In this document: one piece after another, positions 28,094 to 37,535 of the stretch | Layout: each line of letters begins with the position of its first letter | Position numbering within the stretch: position 1 is the stretch's first letter | Origin: Paenibacillus sp. LHD-38 | GTDB lineage: Bacteria; Bacillota; Bacilli; Paenibacillales; Paenibacillaceae | Direction: 5' to 3' | NCBI RefSeq assembly: GCF_031157315.1 | Contig: NZ_JAVIFU010000001.1 | Location: forward strand, 248,001 to 312,000 | Length of the DNA stretch: 64,000 nucleotides | Position numbers and translations under genes: made by a program | Notes under the pieces: model-generated | The model's input: the letters and a program-made list of their open reading frames with translations, nothing else | What the model was told of the DNA's origin: nothing | The model's database searches: none

Positions 28094-28873
28094 ATGTTCA
28101 AAAAAAGATATGCCAGCCGTAACTTTAGAGGGAAGCTGCGTGTCTGCAAATACTTATCAGCAGATAAAAAAATGAAAAGCCATATCCCGAAAACGGTCTC
28201 GTTCAGCCGGGAGCACTTGGAAATGATGCTTGATCGCTTCGACATGCTTTATGTAAAGCCTGATTTTGGTTTTCAAGGCAGGGGGATATTTAAGCTGAAG
28301 CGGACCCGATCCGGCTATGAATTATATGAGATCGTCGGAAAGAAGCAAATCCGCAAAACATTTGCCTCCATATCTAAAGTCTATCATCGTCTAAAGAAGA
28401 AAAGTGCGAGTAAGCTCATTATTCAAAAAGGGATAACCTTAGATCGGGTGAAGGATCGTCCCTATGACATCCGGGCGATGGTTCAGCGCAAACCCAGAGG
28501 CTCTTGGGTTTGCACGGGCTTTATGGTAAAGGTAGGCGGACGTAACAAAATCGTAACGAATTATTACCAGGGCGGGGCTATTTATACGATGAAAAGACTT
28601 GGAGCAGAGCAGGGTATCCCATCCAAGGAAACGACTGGACGCGTACGGAAACTTACAGATATCGCTTTACGCATATCGCGGATCTTAAGCAAGCACCGCT
28701 CGGGGATGCATGAGCTTGGCATCGACTTTGCTTATGATAAGAAGGGGCATCTCTGGGTGCTGGAGGTGAATTCTAGTCATCCGCAATTTCATCCGCTGAA
28801 ACGGCTCGATCCCCCGGCCTATAAAAAAATGAAGCGCTTTGCGGCCAGCTACGGCAGGCGTGAAGCCACATAA
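28094..28873 (+). CDS. YheC/YheD-family ATP-grasp protein (spore-coat associated)
   Basis: A 259-residue protein of the YheC/YheD family, which is known from Bacillus as endospore-coat associated. The ATP-grasp fold is visible: a lysine strand (YVKPDFGFQGRGIFKLK), the RPYDIRAMVQRK motif, and the metal-binding end WVLEVNSSHPQFHPLK with Glu and Asn. The family is common in endospore formers and supports a Bacillales host. GGTGAGG just upstream serves as SD. It stands alone; its substrate is unknown. Confidence 0.85.
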   Translation: MFKKRYASRNFRGKLRVCKYLSADKKMKSHIPKTVSFSREHLEMMLDRFDMLYVKPDFGFQGRGIFKLKRTRSGYELYEIVGKKQIRKTFASISKVYHRLKKKSASKLIIQKGITLDRVKDRPYDIRAMVQRKPRGSWVCTGFMVKVGGRNKIVTNYYQGGAIYTMKRLGAEQGIPSKETTGRVRKLTDIALRISRILSKHRSGMHELGIDFAYDKKGHLWVLEVNSSHPQFHPLKRLDPPAYKKMKRFAASYGRREAT

Positions 28874-28874
28874 A

Positions 28875-28908
28875 AACAGGCCGGCAAATCGCCGTGCTTG
28901 TTTTTTTA
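28875..28908 (+). terminator. Terminator after the YheC/D gene
   Basis: AAACAGGCCGGC can pair imperfectly with GCCGTGCTTGTTT, followed by seven T's. The inner CGGC/GCCG part is perfect, with a mismatch and bulge further out. Confidence 0.65.
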
Positions 28909-29036
28909 TGAGCATTAATGATTGCGCTTACCTCGATGATTGAAAAGTATCATTTTTAGTTGTTCAGATAGCTATTAGTCGTTTTGGTATCAAGCTAGAA
29001 TACAAGTAGAACAACAAGAGCAAGGGGGATTGAGTA

Positions 29037-29993
29037 GTGGCGCAGCTTTCCGTTAATGAAGAGCTAATAACTAAACCAAAAACTAAAAATGCATTTCTGA
29101 GATTTTTAAAGCAAATGGACATCCAATTGATGGTGCTGCCGGCATTATTTCTTATTATCGTGTTCAGCTACATTCCGATGTACGGCGTATTAATGGCTTT
29201 TCAAGACTACAGCATTTTCAAAGGCTTTATGGCAAGCGAATGGGTTGGCTTGAAGCATTTTGACATGTTTTTCAGCTCACCGGAGTTTTTTGAGGTTATG
29301 CGAAATACGATAGTCATCAGCTTATTGAAATTTTGCATCGGATTCCCTGCACCGATTGTGCTCGCCTTAATGTTAAATGAAGTGAAAAACATGATGTTTA
29401 AGCGTCTTGTTCAGACAGTAAGCTACCTTCCGCACTTTATGTCTTGGGTCATCGTCGCGGGACTCATCATGTCGATGCTTTCAACCGACAACGGCAGCGT
29501 TAACATTTTACTTGAGAAAATGAATTTCATAGAGGAGCCGATCAACTTCCTGTCGCTTCCGGAATTGTTCTGGACCATCCTTGTCTCGACTGGCGTATGG
29601 AAAGAAATCGGCTTCGGCTCCATCGTATATCTCGCGGCAATCGCCAGTATTGATCCAAGCATGTACGAAGCGGCATCTATGGACGGCGCGAGCAAGTTTA
29701 AACAAATTTTCCTGATAACTTTGCCTTCGATCATGCCGGTTGTCTTGATCTTCATGATTCTTGCTATCGGTAATTTGCTCAACGCAGGCTTCGAGGACAT
29801 TCTCTTGCTTGCCGTCAACCCGGTGCTTCGGGATGTGTCGGACGTCATCGATACGTATGTCTACCGAGTGGGTATACAGAGCTCAAGGTACTCATACGCC
29901 ACTGCAGTCGGCTTGTTCAAAGCAGTAATCAGCGTCGGACTTCTGACGATGGCGAACTACCTGGCACGCAGAGCCGGCAGCAGCTTGTGGTAA
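29037..29993 (+). CDS. LplB-type ABC sugar permease, second importer
   Basis: A 318-residue permease with six membrane segments and EAA loop YEAASMDGASKFKQIFLITL. GTG 29037 follows AAGGGGGA (29022-29029) at seven bases. It opens an operon whose order (permease, permease, lipoprotein, regulator, kinase) is the reverse of the galactan locus (kinase, regulator, lipoprotein, permease, permease). No enzyme gene accompanies it, so the ligand is unknown. Confidence 0.92.
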   Translation: MAQLSVNEELITKPKTKNAFLRFLKQMDIQLMVLPALFLIIVFSYIPMYGVLMAFQDYSIFKGFMASEWVGLKHFDMFFSSPEFFEVMRNTIVISLLKFCIGFPAPIVLALMLNEVKNMMFKRLVQTVSYLPHFMSWVIVAGLIMSMLSTDNGSVNILLEKMNFIEEPINFLSLPELFWTILVSTGVWKEIGFGSIVYLAAIASIDPSMYEAASMDGASKFKQIFLITLPSIMPVVLIFMILAIGNLLNAGFEDILLLAVNPVLRDVSDVIDTYVYRVGIQSSRYSYATAVGLFKAVISVGLLTMANYLARRAGSSLW

Positions 29994-30027
29994 ACTATAC
30001 AATTAGCCCGGAAAGGCGGAGGATGCA

Positions 30028-30924
30028 GTGATCAGGCTCAGCTTCGGAGACCGCGTCATGACGGTAACCATCTACATCATACTTACGTTTTTAGCTTTTC
30101 TGACCTTTTATCCCTTTTGGAATGCGCTCGTCATTTCATTTAATGCCGGCATAGACACGGCTAAGGGCGGCGTAACCTTTTGGCCGCGCACCTGGACGCT
30201 GGAGAACTACGGCATCGTCTTCAAGGACGAGCGTCTGGTCGGCGCGTTTCTAGTATCGATTGCCAGAACGGTTGTCGGTACGGCGGCATCCATTCTTGTA
30301 ACAGCCATATTCGCATACGGCATTTCGAAGAAAGAGCTGATGGGCCGCAAGTTTTATATGATTTTATGTATCATCACGATGTATTTCAGCGGCGGACTTA
30401 TTCCATCCTTTCTCCTGATTCGCGAGCTTCACCTGATGAATACGTTTTGGGTATTCATTATTCCTTCGCTGGTCAGCGTGTGGAACATGATTATTTTCCG
30501 AACCTTCTTCCAAGGCTTGCCCGCAGGTCTCGAGGAATCGGCAAAAATAGACGGAAGCGGCAACTGGGGCATTTTCTTCCGGATCGTCGTCCCGCTCTCC
30601 GGACCCGTGATTGCGACACTATCGCTGTTTACCGCTGTTTTTCATTGGAATGACTGGTTTGGTCCAAGCATTTACATCACCAATGAGAAGCTGCTTCCTA
30701 TACAAACCATGCTAAAGCAAATTTTGAATTCGAACATTGTTTCGGACCAAATGTCTCAGCTTGATTCCGCGGCACAAGGCCAATTAGCCAAAATGAGAAC
30801 GGTAACGAGCAAATCGTTGTCCATGGCGACCATGATGGTAGCCACGATTCCCATTATTATGATTTATCCTTTTGTGCAAAAGTATTTCGTAAAGGGTGTG
30901 CTGGTCGGCTCCTTGAAGGAGTAG
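30028..30924 (+). CDS. LplC-type ABC sugar permease, second importer
   Basis: A 298-residue partner of the permease at 29037. The EAA loop reads LEESAKIDGSGNWGIFFRIV and the C-terminus VKGVLVGSLKE is typical. GTG 30028 is preceded by GGCGGAGG. The gap to the partner is 34 bases. Confidence 0.92.
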   Translation: MIRLSFGDRVMTVTIYIILTFLAFLTFYPFWNALVISFNAGIDTAKGGVTFWPRTWTLENYGIVFKDERLVGAFLVSIARTVVGTAASILVTAIFAYGISKKELMGRKFYMILCIITMYFSGGLIPSFLLIRELHLMNTFWVFIIPSLVSVWNMIIFRTFFQGLPAGLEESAKIDGSGNWGIFFRIVVPLSGPVIATLSLFTAVFHWNDWFGPSIYITNEKLLPIQTMLKQILNSNIVSDQMSQLDSAAQGQLAKMRTVTSKSLSMATMMVATIPIIMIYPFVQKYFVKGVLVGSLKE

Positions 30925-31001
30925 CAGACCACGTATGAAAAGTGGTTTAAAGTGAAAGCTTTGAACATATAAAAAAGAGTTTGAAAGGGGATTTTATACA
31001 G

Positions 31002-32663
31002 ATGAAAGCGAAAAGTAAACTGCTCGTCCCTATCGTCTCCGCTTTTATGGCCGTTTCTTTATTGGCTGGATGCAGCGGCAATGGCGGAAATTCCGGCAAC
31101 GGAGAAACAGCAAACAACACGGCGGATGCGAATAACGGCAACAAACCGGCATCGGTTTATGAGCTAGGCAAGGAGCAGCTTGATTTTACGCTTTACGGTC
31201 ATTATGATTGGTACACTATGCCGGCTTGGGGCGGGGATATTACAAGCACATGGATTAGAGATACGAAGAAAGTAAATGTAAAACCGATCCATTCCGGCGG
31301 TGCGGCTCCTCAGAAGCTGAACACGATGATCGCAACCGGCGACCTGCCTGACGCGATCTGGCTGGAGCGTGTCGATGTGGAAAAACTGCGCAGCGCAGAT
31401 CTCCTCGTACCTTTCGACGACTACTTGGACAAATATCCTAACCTGAAAAAATGGCTCGGTGATGAAGGCATCAACATGCTTCGTTCCGAGGACGGCAAGC
31501 TCTATCAGTTCCCTAACTGGTACACGAAGCAGCCGAACGGCAACGCCGGCTATGTCGTTAACAAAAAGATTTACACGGAGCTTGGCTCGCCTAAGCTTGA
31601 AACAACCGATGATCTATACAACTACTTGAAGCTCGTGAAAGAAAAGTATCCGAATGTTGTTCCTTATGAGCCGCATTTGGCAAAAGACGGACAAGGCCTT
31701 GATGTATTGTACTCTGCGTTCAAAGAAAATGATCAGAAGTTTCCTGGCATGCGCGCTGTCCCTAACGGCGATAAGCTGACTTCGATCTTCCTTGATCCGC
31801 AGTACCGCGAAATGATGCAGTACACGTCGAAGCTGTTCCGCGAGAAATTGATCACGCAGGATGCCATGACGCAAACGATCGATCAAATTACGGAAAAAGT
31901 AATGACCGGCCGCGTTGCGGTATTCGCAGCGGCAAGCCCGACGGAAATCGCGATGCAAGCACATGCAGAGCTCGTGAAAAACGATCCGGAAGCTGGATAT
32001 TTCATGATTTGGCCGATTCACAAAGAAGGTTTGGACAAGGATAAAATTTTCCCTGGCACTTATGGTATGCTTGGTTGGAACGTAACAGTTATTACGAAAA
32101 AAGCTAAAAACCCAGAAGCGATCTTCGCTTTCTATGACTGGCTGACAGGCCCTGAAGGACAAAGCGCCTTGATGTGGGGACCTCCAGGCATCTACTGGGA
32201 TGGCGTAGAAGCGGACGGCGAAACACCGATTTTCACGGACAAATATACATCCGAAGCAGGAGAGATGGCAAAGCTTCAAGGCATTACAACTAACCTGAAC
32301 TGGGTTGGTAACACCGTATTTATCGACTCAACGAAAGCGAAGTTCGAAGCTACTTTGCCGGTAGAGCAGCAGAACTGGTCGACTCGCTACCAACGTGAAA
32401 TCACTTGGAAAACGCAATCTAACGCTACGGAGTTCATCAACATTGATCCGCAGCCGGAAACAGAAGAAGGCATTATTCGTCAACGTATCGAGGATCTCTA
32501 TCTTGAGGTGAGAGCAAAAGCGTTGTTTGCAAAGGATGACGCGGAAGTGCTGGCTATTCTTGATCAAGCGGAGAAGGATGCGCAATCGGCGGGTTACGAT
32601 AAGCTGCTGGCGTTCAAAACGGAAAAATGGCAGGCGAATCTTGCAAAAATGAAAGCGGAATAA
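31002..32663 (+). CDS. Extracellular solute-binding lipoprotein, second importer
   Basis: A 553-residue lipoprotein. The signal peptide ends in LAGC with acylated Cys24, followed by a Gly/Asn-rich linker and the binding fold (LNTMIATGDLPDAIWLERV, then FYDWLTGPEGQSALMWGPPG). ATG 31002 follows GAAAGGGGAT (30983-30992); the TTG at 30981 lies before that SD. It is LplA-like, so the ligand is probably a carbohydrate. A terminator at 32684 separates it from the regulatory genes, which probably lowers their expression. Confidence 0.92.
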   Translation: MKAKSKLLVPIVSAFMAVSLLAGCSGNGGNSGNGETANNTADANNGNKPASVYELGKEQLDFTLYGHYDWYTMPAWGGDITSTWIRDTKKVNVKPIHSGGAAPQKLNTMIATGDLPDAIWLERVDVEKLRSADLLVPFDDYLDKYPNLKKWLGDEGINMLRSEDGKLYQFPNWYTKQPNGNAGYVVNKKIYTELGSPKLETTDDLYNYLKLVKEKYPNVVPYEPHLAKDGQGLDVLYSAFKENDQKFPGMRAVPNGDKLTSIFLDPQYREMMQYTSKLFREKLITQDAMTQTIDQITEKVMTGRVAVFAAASPTEIAMQAHAELVKNDPEAGYFMIWPIHKEGLDKDKIFPGTYGMLGWNVTVITKKAKNPEAIFAFYDWLTGPEGQSALMWGPPGIYWDGVEADGETPIFTDKYTSEAGEMAKLQGITTNLNWVGNTVFIDSTKAKFEATLPVEQQNWSTRYQREITWKTQSNATEFINIDPQPETEEGIIRQRIEDLYLEVRAKALFAKDDAEVLAILDQAEKDAQSAGYDKLLAFKTEKWQANLAKMKAE

Positions 32664-32683
32664 TAGATAGATTTTCATAAAAC

Positions 32684-32725
32684 GGCGGGTATACTAAGTT
32701 ATTTAGTGTACCCGAGTTTTTTCGT
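32684..32725 (+). terminator. Terminator between lipoprotein and response regulator
   Basis: CGGGTATACTAA pairs with TTAGTGTACCCG (one G-U pair) and is followed by TTTTTT at 32717-32722. Confidence 0.85.
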
Positions 32726-32789
32726 TTCTGTAGAATCTTTTTTTTGTATTAACCCATATCGCGTTTTCCTAATTGGAGCTGATAACATC

Positions 32790-34331
32790 ATGTATAAAGT
32801 ATTGCTTGCAGACGACGAGAGGCTGGATTTGGAAGGAATGCGTACCTTTATCCCTTGGCAGGATCTTGGCATGGAGGTTGTCGCGGGGGTACTGAACGGC
32901 TTTGACGCTTGTAAAGTGCTGGACGCGGAGAAGATTGACATTATCGTTACCGACGTTCGAATGCCGAATATGACGGGGCTGGAGCTGGCAAGACGCGCGC
33001 TTGAGCAGTCCAAGGATATTAAAATTATATTCGTCAGCGGCTATCAGGATTTCAGCTATGTGAAGCAGGCGTTGTCGCTCAACGCTGTTAATTATGTGCT
33101 AAAGCCGATGGATGACCAGGAGCTGATTGATTCCTTACTCAAGGTTCGCGAGGATTTGGATCAAGAACGGCAGAGGCAGGATGCTTATTGGCAGATGGTT
33201 CCGATCGTTAAGAATGAATACCTGCTGCAGCTCTTGGAAGGGACGAGCAGTGCGCGTACGGTTGAGATCCTGAACCAGGATTATGAAATGAACCATTTCC
33301 GTTATCCGGGAATGGCTGCGGTTATCGAAATTGACGATAGGTCTTGGAAACAAAGCGAAGAGAGCGAACCTGAACGGGATGAGATGCAGCAGGTTGTTTC
33401 GATTTGTACGGAGCTTGGCGTAAGGCAAATTTGCAAAATAAGCAAGACCCGCATCGCGATCCTTATCGAGCAAGCGGATAACGGGAATTTGCCGGAGCGG
33501 ATGATCGGCCATGTAAACGAGCGGCATGCTTTTTCGATTACGGCAGGAGTAGGGGAGCAATGCGGCTCAATCAGCGAGTTGTCCCATTCCTACAAGCAGG
33601 CTGTAGAAGCTTTGGATCTGAAAATGTTCTATGGCAAGGGCAGGGTCATTGGATACGGAGAGGTTAGGCCCTCGGAGAAAGAGGATGTCAAGCATCTCGA
33701 CGAGAAGCTTGAAGCGTTATTTGTAGCGATGTCAGCGTACGAGCTGGTTCGTATCCATGATGAGCTTGATGATTTGTTCCAGATTGCCAAAAGCTTGAAA
33801 TCAAAGTTTACGCTGCGGAATTATGCGCTCTATATCGTGATGAAGCTTGATAATTATTTGCAAAGAACGAATGAAAACGTGTTCCAGCTCCTTGGGATGG
33901 AATTGAATAATTATGATATCATTATGCAGTTCGAAACCATTAATGATATTCACATATGGCTGAGACGCAGGGTGTATGAAATTTCAGAGACGCTGCAGGC
34001 GAATAAACAGAAAAAAAATTGGAAGCTCATTAAGCAAATAATCGACTATATGAAAGAGCGCACGCAGGATAACATCACGCTGCGTGATTTGGCAGAGCAA
34101 TTTTCGCTCTCGCCGAATTATCTCGGATTGATTTTCAAAGAGGAAACAGGCAAAAACTTCAGCGAATATTTCATTCAGCTGCGCATGGAGGAAGCCTGCC
34201 GGCTGCTAAAAACGACCAATATGAAAATATACGAAATCGCGGATCGCGTTGGCTATCGGCATTTGCCCTATTTTAGCAGACAATTTAAAGAAATGTACGG
34301 CATGACGCCGCTGGAGTATAGACGAACATGA
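32790..34331 (+). CDS. YesN-type response regulator, second importer
   Basis: A 513-residue regulator with receiver domain 1-120 (Asp8-Asp9, phospho-acceptor Asp55 in IVTDVRMPNMTG, lysine in YVLKPMDD). A middle region and two C-terminal AraC-type helix-turn-helix units follow (LRDLAEQFSLSPNYLGLIF and IYEIADRVGYRHLPYFSRQF). ATG 32790 is preferred over the longer frame from 32706, whose start would lie in the terminator's T-tract. Its last four bases overlap the start of the kinase (ATGA), so the two are translationally coupled. Confidence 0.92.
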   Translation: MYKVLLADDERLDLEGMRTFIPWQDLGMEVVAGVLNGFDACKVLDAEKIDIIVTDVRMPNMTGLELARRALEQSKDIKIIFVSGYQDFSYVKQALSLNAVNYVLKPMDDQELIDSLLKVREDLDQERQRQDAYWQMVPIVKNEYLLQLLEGTSSARTVEILNQDYEMNHFRYPGMAAVIEIDDRSWKQSEESEPERDEMQQVVSICTELGVRQICKISKTRIAILIEQADNGNLPERMIGHVNERHAFSITAGVGEQCGSISELSHSYKQAVEALDLKMFYGKGRVIGYGEVRPSEKEDVKHLDEKLEALFVAMSAYELVRIHDELDDLFQIAKSLKSKFTLRNYALYIVMKLDNYLQRTNENVFQLLGMELNNYDIIMQFETINDIHIWLRRRVYEISETLQANKQKKNWKLIKQIIDYMKERTQDNITLRDLAEQFSLSPNYLGLIFKEETGKNFSEYFIQLRMEEACRLLKTTNMKIYEIADRVGYRHLPYFSRQFKEMYGMTPLEYRRT

Positions 34332-36106
34332 CCAATCAGAAGAACGAGCATCGTTATATGCCCTTCGGCATTAAGCTGATGCTTACCTACAGCTTGTTTA
34401 TTATCATACCGGTATTGCTGGTCGGCTACGCGGCCAATTTAATCTTTACGAACTCGATTCAAGAGAGAACACGCGAGATTAATCACGGAACACTCGAGCA
34501 GATGAAGGATAATATTACGTACAAAATGGAGGATATGTCCCGCATCTCGGACATGCTTTATTTTGACAGCAATTTAGCTTCTTATTTAAGGCATTACGAG
34601 GAAGGCTGGGTCAGCTACGAAGCAACGACGAAGCAGCTCCTGCCCAAAATCCAGACCACGATTGAGGCTGCTAACAACAAAATGCGCCTTGCGGTTTATT
34701 TGCACAACGATACGCTGCCGGAGATTTACCACAATTATAAAAATACCGATCCGCTCAACGCAGAAGGGCCTTTATTCGATTTGTACCATATAAAGAGGAT
34801 TCTGGGTAAGGACTGGTACCTGAACTATCCGAAGGAGCATTATGGGCAAACCTTGCAGTGGAAGCAGGTGGAGGGAGACAGTAAGTTCGGGCATATTTCT
34901 TTGCTTAGGCGGCTTGTTAATATGAATGATCCGATTTCCCTGGAGGAGATTGGCTTTGTAAGGATCAGCCTTAGGCTGACGGACTTGCTGGAGAGCGTCG
35001 ATTCTGAAAAAATCGGCAAGGGTACGAAGATTTTTGCGATTGACGAGAATCGTAAAATCATGTTTTCCTCCGGAGATACAGACTATAGGCTTGGCGAAAC
35101 CTTGAGCGAGGAGAAGATTGCGCATTACTGGGTGATTGACGAAGAAATTCCGCAGCTGAAATGGCATCTTCTTGCGCTTGTCCCGACGGACATTATGGAG
35201 AAAGCGACCAATGACGTGAGGCTTTGGACGGTGCTGATTTGTTTGGCATGTTATGTGGTGTTTTCGTTCGCGGGCTTGTTCATTTCCCGGTTTTATTCCC
35301 GCAAGGTATCCAAAATCGTACGCGTGCTGGATGCGTTCCAAGAGGGGGATTTTCAGAAGAAGATCGTGTTTAAGGGGAAGGACGAGTTTACGCGGATTTC
35401 CGTCGCACTTAATGAAATGGGACAAAACATCGATGAATTGATCCAAGAAGTATATATGACGAATATTAAGAAAAAGGAAGCGGAGCTTGAATCGCTGCAA
35501 GCGCAAATTAACCCTCATTTCTTATACAACACCTTGTCTTCGATTAGCAGGTTGGCTAAATTCGGCGAAGTGGACAAGCTGCAGCGCATGGTGCTCGATT
35601 TGGCTAAATTTTATCGCTTGTCGCTTAATGAAGGCAGAACCGTCATTCCGATTAAAAACGAGCTGGAGCAGGTTGGCGCTTATATTAATATACAGAAAAC
35701 CAAATTCGGCGACGGTATGCAGGCGTTGTTTGATATTGACCCTGATATTTTGCGGTTTACAACCGTGAAGCTGATTTTGCAGCCGTTTATTGAAAATGCG
35801 TTAGAGCATGCCTGGTACGGAGATCGCATTAATATTCGCATCGTCGGAAAGCTGGAGGGCGGGCTGATCACGTTTCAAGTCATAGATGACGGCATCGGCA
35901 TTCATCCCGAAATATTGCGTCAGTTGTCGGATCCGGTGGAAAGCTTGAACGTTGGGTATGGCATACGCAATGTAGACGGACGCATCCGGCTTCACTTCGG
36001 AGCAGAGTATGGCGTCAGGATCGTAAGTAAAAGGGGAATCGGAACCTCCGTTTGCATGACCATTCCCGCAAAAACAAAGGAGAACGAAACAGAGCGTCCT
36101 ATTTAA
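34328..36106 (+). CDS. YesM-type sensor histidine kinase, second importer
   Basis: A 592-residue membrane kinase. One membrane segment lies near residues 18-40 and another near 298-320, with an extracellular sensor between. A HAMP region and the kinase core follow, with His397 in INPHFLYN and ATPase motifs ILQPFIENALEHAWYGD and GYGIRNVDGRI. It starts inside the stop of the response regulator. The ligand is probably the substrate of the adjacent importer. Confidence 0.93.
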   Translation: MTNQKNEHRYMPFGIKLMLTYSLFIIIPVLLVGYAANLIFTNSIQERTREINHGTLEQMKDNITYKMEDMSRISDMLYFDSNLASYLRHYEEGWVSYEATTKQLLPKIQTTIEAANNKMRLAVYLHNDTLPEIYHNYKNTDPLNAEGPLFDLYHIKRILGKDWYLNYPKEHYGQTLQWKQVEGDSKFGHISLLRRLVNMNDPISLEEIGFVRISLRLTDLLESVDSEKIGKGTKIFAIDENRKIMFSSGDTDYRLGETLSEEKIAHYWVIDEEIPQLKWHLLALVPTDIMEKATNDVRLWTVLICLACYVVFSFAGLFISRFYSRKVSKIVRVLDAFQEGDFQKKIVFKGKDEFTRISVALNEMGQNIDELIQEVYMTNIKKKEAELESLQAQINPHFLYNTLSSISRLAKFGEVDKLQRMVLDLAKFYRLSLNEGRTVIPIKNELEQVGAYINIQKTKFGDGMQALFDIDPDILRFTTVKLILQPFIENALEHAWYGDRINIRIVGKLEGGLITFQVIDDGIGIHPEILRQLSDPVESLNVGYGIRNVDGRIRLHFGAEYGVRIVSKRGIGTSVCMTIPAKTKENETERPI

Positions 36107-36122
36107 AATAGGGCGTTTTTAT
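36094..36122 (+). terminator. Terminator overlapping the kinase stop codon
   Basis: GCGTCCTATTT pairs with AATAGGGCG (one G-U pair) and is followed by TTTTTATTT. The stop TAA (36104-36106) forms part of the loop. Confidence 0.8.
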
Positions 36123-36150
36123 TTACATGTAATAAAACCTAACGTATATA

Positions 36151-36180
36151 TTGACATATCCGTACGTTCCGCTCTATAAT
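36151..36180 (+). promoter_or_regulatory. Sigma-A promoter of the guanidine transport unit
   Basis: TTGACA at 36151-36156 and TATAAT at 36175-36180 are separated by 18 bases. Both boxes are perfect consensus. The riboswitch lies directly downstream. Confidence 0.85.
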
Positions 36181-36215
36181 TCGGTTAAACGTAAGGTTTC
36201 GTGACAAGTGAATAC

Positions 36216-36424
36216 AGGTTCTCGAGCATAATCGATGAGAACGACAAGCAGTCTAGGGTTCCGTTAACGACGGCCCGGCGCGATGCAAGCAAGCGCCCCG
36301 GGAGGAGTTAAGTCTGGTCCAAGAGACGGCGTATAGATGATGCGGCCTAAACACCTGCTCAGCTATATAACACGGAAGGATAAAAGCCTGGGAGATCACT
36401 CTCCTGGGCTTTTATTTTTTTTTA
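36216..36424 (+). promoter_or_regulatory. Guanidine-I (ykkC) riboswitch 1 with transcription terminator
   Basis: The family's conserved blocks are present: CTAGGGTTCCG (36253-36263), GGTCCAAGAG (36316-36325; G to A against the usual GGTCCGAGAG) and ACACGGAAGGATAAAAGCC (from 36370). A GTTCTC/GAGAAC hairpin precedes them. AAAAGCCTGGGAGA (36382-36395) is both the 3' part of the aptamer and the left arm of a 14-base terminator stem with T's from 36410. Guanidine binding should therefore hold this arm and allow read-through. It controls the lipoprotein and permease at 36516-38336. Confidence 0.93.
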
Positions 36425-36440
36425 TAGCCTATTGCGCTAT

Positions 36441-36490
36441 CAAAGCGTAAACGGCCGTCGCCGTCTTTGGGCAGTTTCGCGGTGAAATAA
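36441..36490 (-). repeat. Dispersed structured element, partial copy 6 (minus strand)
   Basis: Read on the minus strand it gives ATTTCACCGCGAAAC, then GACGGCGACGGCCG and TTTACGCTTTG, the 3' half of the element. The segment between is shortened and the AT hairpin is missing. It lies in the leader of the guanidine-binding lipoprotein gene, after the riboswitch terminator. Confidence 0.75.
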
Positions 36491-36515
36491 AAAAAGAAGA
36501 CAGGAGTGGGGAAAA

Positions 36516-37529
36516 ATGAAAAAAACACTTAAAGCTGCATTGGTTCTAATGCTTATCGTATCGATGACATGGCTTGCTGCATGCTCTGGAAATGCAAAGG
36601 AAACAGCGGGAGGGGCTGCAGGTGATCCCATTACCATTGCTCTTAGTCCATGGCCGGGTTGGTATATGTGGTACTTGGTTGAGGAGAAGGGGTTCTTCGA
36701 GAAGCATGGCGTGGACGTGAAGTTGGAGTTTTTCCCTGTATACAGTGATTCTCTGCAAGCGATAGCAGCCGGTAAGGTAGATGCGAACAGCCAAACGCTG
36801 AGCGATTCGCTCGCGCCGCTGTCAAAGGGCATTGGCCTCAAGGCCGTGCTCGTCAACGATAATTCCTTCGGCGGTGACGCGATCGTAAGTAAACCTGACA
36901 TCCAATCGATTAAAGACTTGAAGGGGAAGACGGTAGCAACGGAGCTCGGTACTGTAGATCATTTCCTTCTGCTTACCGCCCTCGCGGAGAACGGGATGGA
37001 TGAAAAGGATATTAAATATGTCAATATGACGGTAAATGACGCCGGCCCGGCCTTTATCTCGGGTAATACGGATGCATCCGTGCTCTGGGAGCCGTTCCAA
37101 ACGACCGCGGTGAAGGAAGGCAAAGGAAAGGTGCTCTATTCGTCCAAGGAAACGCCTGGACTCATTCCTGATTTACTCGTTTTCCGTGATTCGTTTGTGA
37201 AGAAGCGTCCAGAGGATGTACAGAAAATCGTTGATGCTTGGTTCGATGCGCTGGCTTGGTACGAGGCGAACAAGGAGGAAGCGATAAAGCTGCTTGCCGA
37301 GAAGGCAGAGACGACGCCGGAGGATTTCCAGCTCGGTCTAGACAGCATTAAGCTATTTGGCATTGAAGATAACATCAAAGCTTTCGAGAAGAACGATGAT
37401 TATACGTCGCTTAGCTATACGGGGCTTAAAACGGCCGATTTCCTTTATAAGCTCGATATGGTCGATAAGCTCGACAGCGTAGATGAGTTGTTTGACCCTC
37501 AGTTTGTAAATAAAAAAGCAGGGAAGTGA
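36516..37529 (+). CDS. ABC substrate-binding lipoprotein, probably for guanidine
   Basis: A 337-residue lipoprotein of the nitrate/sulfonate/taurine (SsuA/NMT1-like) group. The signal peptide ends LAAC with acylated Cys23. The two-lobed fold shows IALSPWPGWYMWYLVEEKGF, IKDLKGKTVATELGTVDHF and ASVLWEPFQTTAVKEG. The SD AGGAGTGG (36502-36509) is six bases before ATG. Because its leader is a guanidine-I riboswitch and the next unit is a guanidine degradation pathway, guanidine is the likely ligand. Such transporters are known members of ykkC regulons. Ligand identity is inference from regulation. Confidence 0.88.
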   Translation: MKKTLKAALVLMLIVSMTWLAACSGNAKETAGGAAGDPITIALSPWPGWYMWYLVEEKGFFEKHGVDVKLEFFPVYSDSLQAIAAGKVDANSQTLSDSLAPLSKGIGLKAVLVNDNSFGGDAIVSKPDIQSIKDLKGKTVATELGTVDHFLLLTALAENGMDEKDIKYVNMTVNDAGPAFISGNTDASVLWEPFQTTAVKEGKGKVLYSSKETPGLIPDLLVFRDSFVKKRPEDVQKIVDAWFDALAWYEANKEEAIKLLAEKAETTPEDFQLGLDSIKLFGIEDNIKAFEKNDDYTSLSYTGLKTADFLYKLDMVDKLDSVDELFDPQFVNKKAGK

Positions 37530-37535
37530 TAAGCG

